Source: an uncultured Clostridia bacterium
GTDB lineage: Bacteria; Bacillota; Clostridia; Christensenellales; Borkfalkiaceae
Reading direction: 5' to 3'
Assembly (NCBI GenBank): GCA_945834965.1
Contig: CAMAHZ010000014.1
Span: 1 to 14,320, forward strand
Length of the DNA: 14,320 bases
Position numbers and translations under genes: made by a program
In this document: in pieces, positions 1 through 6,020 of the stretch
How positions within the stretch are numbered: the stretch's first letter is position 1
Layout of the letters: each line of letters opens with the position of its first letter
The notes under the pieces: generated by a model
What the model saw: only the letters and a program-made list of their open reading frames with translations
Database searches by the model: none
Told to the model about the DNA's origin: nothing

Positions 1-30
1 GAATAGGGTTTGAGTAAACGTGTACCCACT

Positions 31-90
31 TGGCTTCCCTAAAGAATAGGGAAGCTGTCACGAAGTGACTGAAGAGTTTGACATTTCTAA
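31..90. repeat. Remnant of a dispersed intergenic repeat with two hairpins
   Basis: Two adjacent hairpins are visible. GCTTCCCTA (33-41) pairs with TAGGGAAGC (47-55) around a 5-base loop. GTCAC (57-61) pairs with GTGAC (65-69) around GAA. The wording (TGGCTTCCCT, AGGGAAGCTGTC, then a short GTCAC stem and GACTGAAGAG) resembles a non-coding repeat I recall being scattered between genes of gut Clostridia, but I cannot assign a named family. No transposase, target duplication or second copy is visible in the window. The boundaries are approximate. Confidence 0.5.
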
Positions 91-106
91 TAATATTAAC
101 CTTAAT
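78..106 (+). promoter_or_regulatory. Possible promoter reading into the hairpin array
   Basis: A perfect TTGACA (78-83) is followed after 17 bases by CTTAAT (101-106, four of six matches to TATAAT). The predicted start would fall near 113, the first base pairs of the hairpin array. The -35-like word may simply be part of the end of the dispersed repeat, so this is weak. Confidence 0.25.
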
Positions 107-110
107 TAAT

Positions 111-331
111 CAACGGCTTGCCGTTGGATTTAATCACCGCTTCAGCGGTGGATTGCATCAAGCGTAAGCTTGGATTGTATCGCGCGCAAGTGCGGATTTA
201 ATCACCGCCTTAGCGGTGGATTGCATCAAGCGTAAGCTTGGATTTAATCACGGCAAACGCCGTGGATTTCATCACTCGAAGAGTGGATTTAATCACGCTC
301 AGGCGTGGATTGCATAACGACCAAAGTCGTG
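111..331. repeat. Array of ten short hairpins with 8-base linkers
   Basis: Ten consecutive palindromic units start at 111, 135, 159, 181, 203, 227, 249, 273, 294 and 316. Each is 13-16 bases, with a 5-6 bp stem and, in nine of ten, a 4-base loop. Examples are CAACGG-CTTG-CCGTTG, CACCGC-TTCA-GCGGTG, CAAGC-GTAA-GCTTG, CACGGC-AAAC-GCCGTG, CACTC-GAA-GAGTG and CACGC-TCAG-GCGTG. The nine linkers are all exactly 8 bases and follow GATTNNAT: GATTTAAT four times, GATTGCAT three times, GATTGTAT and GATTTCAT once each. Stem sequences differ between units while pairing is kept on both arms; unit 4 uses one G-U pair and unit 10 has lost the outer pair. The array ends 8 bases before the ZIP stop codon, so on the minus strand it lies in that gene's 3' region. 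No T-run follows, so it is not an ordinary terminator. It is not a CRISPR: the units are palindromes and there are no spacers of constant size with unique content. Confidence 0.85.
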
Positions 332-338
332 TATTAAC

Positions 339-1109
339 TCACCCTAAGGCAATATCCAAAATCATCATAAGCGCAAACCCGAAAATCACGCCTATCGTCG
401 CCTTTAGTTTGTCGCTTGCAAAGCTTTCGGGCACTAATTCCGAGCAGACTACCGCAATCATTGCCCCTGCAGAAAAGGCGAGCGCAAAGGGCAGTATGCC
501 GCTTATGAACGAGACGGCAACCGCGCCTATAACCCCTGCAACTATTTCGACCGCGCCCGAAAGCTGCCCTATAAAAAAGCTTTTAAATCGCCCCATTCCG
601 TTTGCACGCAAGGGGAACGCCACGCACATACCTTCGGGAAAGTTTTGAATACCTATTCCCAAGGCAAGCATCAACGCCGCCACAACGCCCGCCCCGCCGC
701 TTTGCGCTATTGCGCCGAACGCAACGCCCACCGCCAAACCTTCGGGTACGTTGTGAACGGTCACGGCAATGCACATTACGGCGTTGCTTCTGTTCTTTTC
801 GCCACGCTTTTTAGTAAACAGCTTGATGAGCGTATCGCACAGTATAATTATCAAACCGCCTGCCACAAACCCTGCCGTAAGAATGATATACGAGTATTCG
901 CCGCCCTGTTCAAGCGCAGGCAAGAGCAGAGAGAAGAAGGACGACGCAAGCATAATTCCTGCCGCCCCCGAAAGCATAAAGCAAAACGCAGTCTTGCCCA
1001 CGTTTCTATAAAACAGCACTAACGACGCACCCAACGCCGTCATAAGATAGGTAAATGCCGTAGCTAAAAGCGCCTGTAAATAACCGTCAAGTGAAACAAA
1101 CCAATCCAA
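339..1109 (-). CDS. ZIP family divalent metal transporter
   Basis: This is a 256-residue integral membrane protein of the ZIP family, which moves Zn2+, Fe2+ or related divalent metals into the cytoplasm. The two family signatures are present: HNVPEG (residues 119-124) in the fourth membrane segment and QNFPEG (155-160) in the fifth, with the Glu and His/Asn positions that form the binuclear metal site. Hydrophobic segments occupy roughly residues 10-35, 42-65, 73-97, 110-135, 143-168, 175-205, 207-228 and 235-255, consistent with eight helices. A charged loop (KKRGEKNRSN, about 100-109) separates segments three and four. The start is TTG, preceded on the minus strand by an AGGGG ribosome binding site about 8 bases away. 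The gene diverges from the SDR gene, and its 3' end abuts the hairpin array. Substrate metal cannot be read from sequence. Confidence 0.9.
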   Translation of the reverse strand: MDWFVSLDGYLQALLATAFTYLMTALGASLVLFYRNVGKTAFCFMLSGAAGIMLASSFFSLLLPALEQGGEYSYIILTAGFVAGGLIIILCDTLIKLFTKKRGEKNRSNAVMCIAVTVHNVPEGLAVGVAFGAIAQSGGAGVVAALMLALGIGIQNFPEGMCVAFPLRANGMGRFKSFFIGQLSGAVEIVAGVIGAVAVSFISGILPFALAFSAGAMIAVVCSELVPESFASDKLKATIGVIFGFALMMILDIALG

Positions 1110-1140
1110 AAGCTTTTGCCCCTGTAGAATTATTAGCCGA

Positions 1141-1169
1141 AATATGGCTATGCCCTACATACTATGCAA
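1141..1169 (-). promoter_or_regulatory. Candidate promoter of the ZIP gene
   Basis: Read on the minus strand, TTGCAT (1169-1164) is followed by a 17-base spacer and CATATT (1146-1141). A start near 1134 would leave a leader of about 25 bases. It is the best match in the divergent intergenic region, but both boxes are imperfect. Confidence 0.3.
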
Positions 1170-1185
1170 AAAGTGCAAATTGCGG

Positions 1186-1214
1186 TGCGCAGTTTATCGT
1201 TGCCCGTGTATAAT
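1186..1214 (+). promoter_or_regulatory. Candidate promoter of the SDR gene
   Basis: A perfect TATAAT sits at 1209-1214. With a 17-base spacer the -35 would be TGCGCA (1186-1191), only three of six matches. The -10 box argues that the true SDR start lies downstream of it, at 1236 or 1242, and not at the more upstream ATG at 1164. Confidence 0.4.
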
Positions 1215-1241
1215 TTTTTACGCGTTTACCAAACTATGGGT

Positions 1242-2057
1242 ATGGAAAATAAGAATAAATCAAAAGCCGTACGCCCGTCCGCCGTTATCGTGGGCGGAAG
1301 CTCGGGCATAGGCTATGAAACCTGCAACCGTTTAGTAAACCGCGGTTGGGCAGTTACCAACATTTCACGTACGCCCTGCAAAAATGCAAAGGTAACGAAC
1401 GTTACGGCAGACGTCGCTTACGGGTCGGAAGCGTTCGACGCAATAGGCGCAACTGCCAAAAAATTCGGCTTGACCGCACTCGTGTACTGCGCAGGCTTTT
1501 CTATGGCGGCACCCATAGAACACGCAAAGGAGAGCGACTATAAATACCTTTTTGAAGTCAACTTTTTCGGCGCGTTAAAGGCTATGCAGGCGGCTATTCC
1601 GCATATGAAAAAGCGTGGCGGAAAGATAGTTTTAGTCGGCTCGTTGGGCGGCGACGTCCCCATCGTTTTCGACGCCTTTTATTCGTGCAGTAAGGCGGCT
1701 TTGGAAATGCTTGCTCGTTCGGCTAATTTAGAGCTGTCGCCCTACCGCATTTCAACCACGGCGCTGCTTCCCGGCGGCACTTCTACAAACTTTTCGTTCA
1801 AGAGAAAGGTGTATTCGGAAGAAGAAAACGGTTCGTATTCCAAACCCGTCAACAGGGCGGTCGCCGCGCTTGCAAATATGGAACAGAGCGGTATGAAGCC
1901 CTGCAGAGTGGCGGAAGATATCTACGATATATTAGTCGAAGAAAATCCGCCCATAATAAAGACGTGCGGCGCGAAAAATACCGTTAAAAGGTTCGCAACA
2001 AGAGTTATGCCCGAAAAGCTCACGGCGTATATAAATTCTAAAATGTTTAAGCAATAG
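1242..2057 (+). CDS. Short-chain dehydrogenase/reductase (SDR)
   Basis: This is a 271-residue NAD(P)-dependent oxidoreductase of the classical SDR superfamily with a single Rossmann domain. Visible motifs are the dinucleotide-binding GGSSGIG (18-24), CAG at 83-85 replacing the usual NAG, Asn107, Ser134, and the catalytic YSCSK with Tyr147 and Lys151. A long C-terminal extension (about 180-271) is where SDRs determine substrate, and I do not recognise one. The frame stays open upstream to 1164, but a TATAAT at 1209-1214 and the position of the SDR fold favour the ATGs at 1236 or 1242. No convincing Shine-Dalgarno precedes either, so the start is uncertain by a few residues. The gene diverges from the ZIP transporter and is followed after 92 bases by spoVAC. 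Family assignment is secure; the reaction is unknown. Confidence 0.85.
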   Translation: MENKNKSKAVRPSAVIVGGSSGIGYETCNRLVNRGWAVTNISRTPCKNAKVTNVTADVAYGSEAFDAIGATAKKFGLTALVYCAGFSMAAPIEHAKESDYKYLFEVNFFGALKAMQAAIPHMKKRGGKIVLVGSLGGDVPIVFDAFYSCSKAALEMLARSANLELSPYRISTTALLPGGTSTNFSFKRKVYSEEENGSYSKPVNRAVAALANMEQSGMKPCRVAEDIYDILVEENPPIIKTCGAKNTVKRFATRVMPEKLTAYINSKMFKQ

Positions 2058-2070
2058 TCGGCGGTGTAGA

Positions 2071-2166
2071 ATGAGAAAAGAATACGATTTATCCCGCCGA
2101 GACGAGAGAGAAACGCTGTATAAAGGCGTAAAGCAAACGGAGCAAAAAAATGACGGGAAAGCATAG
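2071..2166 (+). CDS. Possible 31-residue leader ORF overlapping the spoVAC start
   Basis: An ATG-initiated frame of 31 codons encodes a highly charged peptide beginning MRKEYDLSRRDERETLY. It ends 17 bases inside spoVAC in another frame, so it could couple translation. Only a weak GGCGGTG precedes it. Nothing recognisable is encoded, and it may be a chance ORF. Confidence 0.2.
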   Translation: MRKEYDLSRRDERETLYKGVKQTEQKNDGKA

Positions 2167-2599
2167 GGACAATTACAACGCCAACTATTTAAACTACGTC
2201 AACGCGCAGGACCCGCCCACGAAGCATTTTAAAAACTGCCTTGCGGCATTCGGCGTAGGCGGACTTATTTGCTGTATCGGTCAGTTTATCCGCTATATGT
2301 TGGAATTTGCGGGTTTATCGGGCGACGTGCTTGCAGGCTCGGTCTCGGCAATTCTCATATTTTTTGGCTGCTTTTTGACGGGCGTAGGGGTTTACGACAG
2401 GATAGGCAGGTACGCAGGCGCAGGGTCGATAGTGCCCATAACGGGCTTTGCAAATTCGGTTGCTTCCCCTGCAATCGAGTTTAAAACCGAAGGTTGGATA
2501 TACGGAATGGCGGCGAAGATGTTCACCGTCGCAGGTGCGATTATCGTGTTCGGCGTCTTTTCCGGCGTGCTTGTGGGGATTATATATTCGTTCATATAG
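2150..2599 (+). CDS. spoVAC: Stage V sporulation protein AC
   Basis: This 149-residue membrane protein matches SpoVAC, part of the SpoVA channel in the inner membrane of the forespore or spore that moves dipicolinic acid (in during sporulation, out during germination). Recognisable features are the pattern around KNCLAAFGVGGLICCIGQ (residues 28-45), the GVGVYDRIGRYAGAGS stretch after the second membrane segment, the strongly conserved PITGFANSVASPAIEFKTEG, and a last hydrophobic segment (about 120-149). Length is normal for the family. The start follows GGAG (2140-2143) by six bases. In known spore formers spoVAC is normally followed by spoVAD and spoVAE. Here it stands alone between an SDR gene and the pfl operon, so its partners must be elsewhere or absent. 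Confidence 0.9.
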   Translation: MTGKHRDNYNANYLNYVNAQDPPTKHFKNCLAAFGVGGLICCIGQFIRYMLEFAGLSGDVLAGSVSAILIFFGCFLTGVGVYDRIGRYAGAGSIVPITGFANSVASPAIEFKTEGWIYGMAAKMFTVAGAIIVFGVFSGVLVGIIYSFI

Positions 2600-2609
2600 C
2601 AAAATAGGA

Positions 2610-2641
2610 CGCGTTAACGCGCAAAACCACAACATATTGTG
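2610..2641. other. Perfect palindrome and small hairpin after spoVAC
   Basis: CGCGTTAACGCG (2610-2621) is a perfect 12-base palindrome. It is followed by a small stem, CACAA-CATA-TTGTG (2628-2641). Only a broken T-rich stretch (AATTTTTCAA) follows, so any terminator role would be weak. The palindrome could equally be a protein-binding site. It lies 62 bases upstream of the pfl -35 box. Confidence 0.3.
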
Positions 2642-2682
2642 TATTGCCAAAATTTTTCAATCAATATTTTGAAATAAAACTA

Positions 2683-2712
2683 TTGACAATATAAATATCG
2701 TTGTGTTATAAT
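2683..2712 (+). promoter_or_regulatory. Promoter of the pfl operon (sigma-A type, extended -10)
   Basis: A perfect TTGACA (2683-2688), an 18-base spacer and a perfect TATAAT (2707-2712) preceded by TG at 2704-2705 form a strong vegetative promoter. Transcription would start near 2719, about 9 bases before the riboswitch. Confidence 0.85.
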
Positions 2713-2727
2713 CAAATCACAAATCAA

Positions 2728-2836
2728 GGGTGCGCCATAACTGACGAAGATAATGCGGAAGTCACCGCAGGGGAGTGGCGTAGGGCGAAATAGTAAATAT
2801 TTCCTTATAGCGCCTTTTAAGCCGTTCGTCTGGGCA
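2728..2836 (+). ncRNA. ZTP riboswitch (pfl motif)
   Basis: This RNA binds ZTP/ZMP (AICAR derivatives that accumulate when 10-formyl-tetrahydrofolate is short) and activates one-carbon genes. The consensus is visible. Stem P1 forms between GCGCCA (2732-2737) and TGGCGT (2776-2781). P2 forms between TGCGG (2754-2758) and CCGCA (2765-2769), followed by AGGGGAG. After a linker of about 40 bases comes the second conserved domain with the signature TGGGCA (2831-2836). The pseudoknot pairs GACGAA (2743-2748) with TTCGTC (2825-2830), a perfect six-base match. It varies from the usual GGCG/CGCC version but keeps complementarity, which supports the fold. It lies directly upstream of pflA, the association that gave the motif its original name. 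Confidence 0.9.
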
Positions 2837-2876
2837 CATTTACTTAAAATTATTAAGTAGATTGCCCTATTTTTTT
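2832..2876 (+). terminator. Riboswitch expression platform: intrinsic terminator
   Basis: GGGCA (2832-2836) pairs with TGCCC (2863-2867), and the stem continues as ATTTACTTAA (2838-2847) with TTAAGTAGAT (2853-2862) around a 5-base loop. A run of seven T follows (2870-2876). The 5' arm is the same GGGCA that ZTP binding sequesters in the aptamer's second domain. Ligand binding and termination are thus mutually exclusive, making this a transcriptional ON switch. Confidence 0.9.
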
Positions 2877-2897
2877 CGGACGGTAAAGGGGGAGAGT

Positions 2898-3617
2898 ATG
2901 ACGGGGCGTATTCATTCGTTTGAATCGTTTGGCACTGTAGACGGACCCGGTATTCGGTTCGTCGTGTTTATGCAGGGTTGCCCTATGCGCTGTAAATATT
3001 GCCACAACCCCGACACGTGGTCAACGGTCGGCGGCAAGGAGTATACCGCCGAGCAGGTTGCAACAAACGCCCTTCGCTACAAAAACTATTTTGCGAACGG
3101 GGGCGGCGTAACCGTCTCTGGCGGCGAGCCGCTTTTGCAGGCGGAGTTCGTAAAAGAGCTGTTTACGATTTTAAAGTCAAACGGCGTGCATACCGCTTTA
3201 GATACTTCGGGTGCGGTATTTTCCAAAGACGATAAGGGCAAATTCGACGGTCTTTTAGCCGTTACCGACCTTGTGCTTTTGGATATAAAACATATCAATC
3301 CCGAAGAGCATAAAAGGCTCACTTCTCGACCCAACGAAAATATTTTGGAATTTGCAAAATACCTGTCTCAGACGGGCAAGCCTATGTGGATAAGGCACGT
3401 TTTAGTGCCGCAAATAACCGACAACGACGAGTATTTACAAGAGCTTGCAACCTTTATAGACGGCTTAAAAACCGTTGAAAAAGTCGAAGTTCTGCCCTAC
3501 CACACGATGGGTGCGGTCAAGTACGAAAAACTCGGAATAGAGTATCCGCTCAAGGGGGTAGAGCCGCCTACTAAAGAAAGGGTTAAAAACGCAAGGCAAA
3601 TACTTTGCAAAAGGTGA
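2898..3617 (+). CDS. pflA: Pyruvate formate-lyase activating enzyme (radical SAM)
   Basis: This 239-residue cytoplasmic radical-SAM enzyme uses a [4Fe-4S] cluster and S-adenosylmethionine to abstract hydrogen from the glycyl residue of PFL. The N-terminus HSFESFGTVDGPGIRFVVF is typical PflA, followed by the cluster motif C28-x3-C32-x2-C35. Further along are the GGGVTVSGGEPLLQ glycine-rich segment and ALDTSGAV. The length matches the family (about 245). The frame is open from a TTG at 2862, but that codon lies inside the riboswitch terminator stem. The ATG at 2898 has a good ribosome binding site (GGGGGAG, 2888-2894) and starts exactly where PflA proteins start. It is the first gene of the operon, whereas pflB commonly comes first. 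Its substrate glycine is on the separate small protein at 6021-6251, so it must act on a two-chain complex or on the free small domain. Confidence 0.95.
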   Translation: MTGRIHSFESFGTVDGPGIRFVVFMQGCPMRCKYCHNPDTWSTVGGKEYTAEQVATNALRYKNYFANGGGVTVSGGEPLLQAEFVKELFTILKSNGVHTALDTSGAVFSKDDKGKFDGLLAVTDLVLLDIKHINPEEHKRLTSRPNENILEFAKYLSQTGKPMWIRHVLVPQITDNDEYLQELATFIDGLKTVEKVEVLPYHTMGAVKYEKLGIEYPLKGVEPPTKERVKNARQILCKR

Positions 3618-3621
3618 TAAA

Positions 3622-3897
3622 TTGAAAGAATTAAAGGGTAAATGTTTAATCGAAATCGGTGGCGATAGCTGCGTAGGTTGCCTTGCGGTTATGCCTAACT
3701 GCAGGCAGGTTGCCGACGCTTTCGGCTTAAACTTCGTCAAGCTCGATATAAACGACGACGCAGAGCAGGTTAAAAATTTTAGTTTCGACCGCATTCCCAC
3801 CATAATATTGTGGGACGAAGGCAAAATTTTGGCGCAATGTTCGGGCTATCAACCGCAGGAAATTTTAGAACTGTGGGTTGAAGCAAAGCTTGGCTGA
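3622..3897 (+). CDS. Small thioredoxin-like protein
   Basis: This is a 91-residue thioredoxin-fold protein. It has a CVGC redox motif (Cys17, Cys20) where thioredoxins carry CGPC, a further Cys27, and the conserved cis-proline region RIPTIILW (Pro59), followed by the GKILAQCSGYQP strand-turn where thioredoxins read G....GxxP. It has no signal peptide and is therefore cytoplasmic. The start is TTG, 4 bases after the pflA stop, with AAGGTGA (3611-3617) overlapping the pflA end as ribosome binding site; translation is probably coupled. It sits between the activase and the lyase under the same riboswitch. I infer a redox or protective function for the cysteine-rich, oxygen-sensitive PFL system, but nothing in the sequence shows the partner. 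The fold assignment is good, the role unknown. Confidence 0.8.
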   Translation: MKELKGKCLIEIGGDSCVGCLAVMPNCRQVADAFGLNFVKLDINDDAEQVKNFSFDRIPTIILWDEGKILAQCSGYQPQEILELWVEAKLG

Positions 3898-3943
3898 CAG
3901 CCGCACAAATTAACAGAAAAACTATAGATAAGAGGATATAAAG

Positions 3944-5974
3944 ATGCAGTTTGAACAATGGGAGGGCTTCGTACCCGGCAAGTGGTGCGACGACGAAGTA
4001 AACGTAAGGGACTTTATTCAGCATAACTACACCCCCTACGAAGGCGACGGAAGCTTTTTGGAAGATGCGACCGAAGCTACTAAAAAGCTGTGGGCAGAGG
4101 TTATGGAGCTCACTAAAAAGGAAAGGGAAGCGGGCGGCGTATTGAAAGCCGACGTAAGAACTATCTCTACGCTCACGAGCCACGGCGCAGGCTATATCGA
4201 CAAGGACTTAGAAAAAATCGTAGGACTTCAGACCGACGAACCCTTTAAGCGCGCCCTTCAGCCCTTCGGCGGCATTAAGATGAGCGAACAGGCGCTTAAT
4301 ATGTACGGTTACGAGCTCGACAGCGAAGTAAAGGATATTTTTACCAAATACCGCAAGACTCACAACGACGGCGTGTACGACGCGTACACCCCCGAAATGC
4401 GCCGCGCCCGTACCGCCCATATTCTCACCGGTCTGCCCGACACCTACGGCAGGGGCAGAATCGTCGGCGACTACAGAAGGGTTGCCCTTTACGGCGTGGA
4501 CTACCTTATCGAACACAAACAGCGTGATAAGGATTTAATGGTGGGCGATATGACGCCCGAAAGAGTAAGGGACAGGGAAGAGCTTTCCGACCAGATTAAA
4601 GCACTTAACGCATTAAAGCAGATGGCGCAAATCTACGGAATGGATATTTCCAAACCTGCACGCACGGCACAGGAAGCAATTCAGGCGCTTTACTTCGGCT
4701 ATCTCGGCGCGGTAAAGGACCAGAACGGCGCGGCTATGTCCATCGGCAGAAATTCTACCTTCCTTGACATCTATATCGAACGCGACCTTAAAAACGGCAC
4801 TTTAACCGAAAAGGAAGCGCAAGAGCTTATCGACCACTTCGTTATGAAACTGCGTATCGTTAAGTTTATGCGTATCAAGGACTACAACGAATTATTCTCG
4901 GGCGACCCTACCTGGGTAACCGAATCTATCGGCGGTATGGGTATGGACGGCAGAACGCTCGTAACCAAGAACTCGTTCAGAATTTTGCACACCTTAAAGA
5001 ACTTAGGTCCCGCACCCGAACCCAACCTTACCGTACTTTGGTCAAAAAATCTGCCTGCGGCGTTCAAAAAATTCTGCGCAGAGACGTCTATCGAAACTTC
5101 TGCAATTCAGTACGAAAGCGACGATTTAATGAGACCGGAGATGGGTGACGACTATTGCATAGCTTGTTGCGTAAGCTGTATGAGAGTGGGCAAGGATATG
5201 CAGTTTTTCGGCGCAAGAGCCAACCTTGCAAAGTGCCTTTTATACGCAATCAACGGCGGTGCGGACGAGCTTACGAAGGATAAGAAAACGGGCAAACCCC
5301 TGCAAGTATCCCCTAAATACGCACCTATCATCGGCGACGGCGCACTCGACTATAGTGAAGTTATAGAAAAGTACGAGCAGATGATGGACTGGCTTGCCGG
5401 GCTGTACGTGAACACCTTGAATCTCATTCACTATATGCACGATAAATATTCCTACGAAGCGCTTGAAATGGCGTTGCACGATACCAACGTGCGCCGCTTC
5501 TTCGCGACGGGTATTGCAGGCTTAAGTTGTGCGGTGGACTCGCTTTCGGCAATTAAGTACGCAAAGGTATATCCTATCCGCAACCAAGACGGTTTGGTGG
5601 TAGATTTCAAGACGGAAGGCGACTTCCCCAAGTACGGCAACAACGACGACAGGGCAGACGATATCGCAGTTTGGCTCGTAAAGACGTTTATGAACAAAAT
5701 CCGCAGCCACTACACCTACCGCAACAGTATTCCCACGACTTCTATTTTGACCATAACTTCTAACGTGGTATACGGCAAAAAGACGGGTAACACCCCCGAC
5801 GGCAGAAGGGCGGGAACGCCTTTAGCGCCCGGTGCAAACCCCATGCACGGCAGGGATACCAACGGTGCGTTGGCGTCGTTAGAGTCGGTTGCAAAACTCC
5901 CCTACGAGTACAGCAGAGACGGCATTTCCAACACCTTCTCGGTTACTCCCGCAAGCTTAGGTAAGGACGAGTAA
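3944..5974 (+). CDS. pflB: Pyruvate formate-lyase catalytic subunit, lacking the glycyl-radical domain
   Basis: This 676-residue protein aligns by eye with PFL along nearly its whole length. PFL converts pyruvate and CoA to acetyl-CoA and formate in the cytoplasm. It keeps the N-terminal WEGFVPGKW and [53 protein letters not shown], the catalytic Cys408-Cys409 in [42 protein letters not shown] and the terminal [18 protein letters not shown]. coli PFL (760 residues) carries on from this last motif into the domain bearing Gly734. Here the protein stops, and that domain is the next gene (6021-6251). The start is an ATG after AGAGGA (3931-3936). An extra Cys405 and a Cys412 (Pro or Ala in PFLs I know) flank the catalytic pair. 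Without the small subunit the enzyme would have no radical and should be inactive. Confidence 0.95.
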   Translation: MQFEQWEGFVPGKWCDDEVNVRDFIQHNYTPYEGDGSFLEDATEATKKLWAEVMELTKKEREAGGVLKADVRTISTLTSHGAGYIDKDLEKIVGLQTDEPFKRALQPFGGIKMSEQALNMYGYELDSEVKDIFTKYRKTHNDGVYDAYTPEMRRARTAHILTGLPDTYGRGRIVGDYRRVALYGVDYLIEHKQRDKDLMVGDMTPERVRDREELSDQIKALNALKQMAQIYGMDISKPARTAQEAIQALYFGYLGAVKDQNGAAMSIGRNSTFLDIYIERDLKNGTLTEKEAQELIDHFVMKLRIVKFMRIKDYNELFSGDPTWVTESIGGMGMDGRTLVTKNSFRILHTLKNLGPAPEPNLTVLWSKNLPAAFKKFCAETSIETSAIQYESDDLMRPEMGDDYCIACCVSCMRVGKDMQFFGARANLAKCLLYAINGGADELTKDKKTGKPLQVSPKYAPIIGDGALDYSEVIEKYEQMMDWLAGLYVNTLNLIHYMHDKYSYEALEMALHDTNVRRFFATGIAGLSCAVDSLSAIKYAKVYPIRNQDGLVVDFKTEGDFPKYGNNDDRADDIAVWLVKTFMNKIRSHYTYRNSIPTTSILTITSNVVYGKKTGNTPDGRRAGTPLAPGANPMHGRDTNGALASLESVAKLPYEYSRDGISNTFSVTPASLGKDE

Positions 5975-5980
5975 TCGTCC
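5965..5980 (+). promoter_or_regulatory. Hairpin with the pflB stop codon in its GUAA loop
   Basis: GGACGA (5965-5970) and TCGTCC (5975-5980) form a perfect 6-bp stem closed by GTAA (5971-5974). This is a GNRA-type tetraloop containing the UAA stop codon of the large PFL subunit. No T-run follows, so it is not a terminator. It lies 25 bases before the ribosome binding site of the glycyl-radical subunit and could affect termination of translation, mRNA processing or the ratio of the two subunits. Confidence 0.55.
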
Positions 5981-6005
5981 GTAAAGGTTAAATAAATTCA
6001 ACGAT

Positions 6006-6012
6006 AAAGGAG
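6006..6012 (+). promoter_or_regulatory. Ribosome binding site of the glycyl-radical subunit
   Basis: AAAGGAG lies 8 bases before the ATG at 6021. It is one of the best Shine-Dalgarno sequences in the window and shows that the small domain is translated in its own right, not by readthrough of the large subunit. Confidence 0.85.
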
Positions 6013-6020
6013 AAAAATAT

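Noticed and set aside
111..331. CRISPR array
   Set aside because: The repeated units are palindromes of 13-16 bases with 8-base linkers. There are no unique spacers of about 30 bases and no cas genes.
238..648. Plus-strand 136-codon ORF
   Set aside because: It begins in the hairpin array and is the antisense shadow of the ZIP transporter gene, with no recognisable protein.
1164..1241. Upstream ATG giving the SDR a 26-residue extension
   Set aside because: The region contains the likely -10 box (1209-1214), and SDRs normally begin shortly before the GGSSGIG motif.
2862..2897. TTG start that would lengthen PflA by 12 residues
   Set aside because: The codon lies in the 3' arm of the riboswitch terminator and the extra residues are encoded by its T-run. 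The ATG at 2898 has a ribosome binding site and the family's usual N-terminus.
5972..6020. Programmed readthrough or frameshift joining the two PFL chains
   Set aside because: The small gene is offset by one frame, further in-frame stops follow the UAA, and the small gene has its own strong ribosome binding site and ATG.
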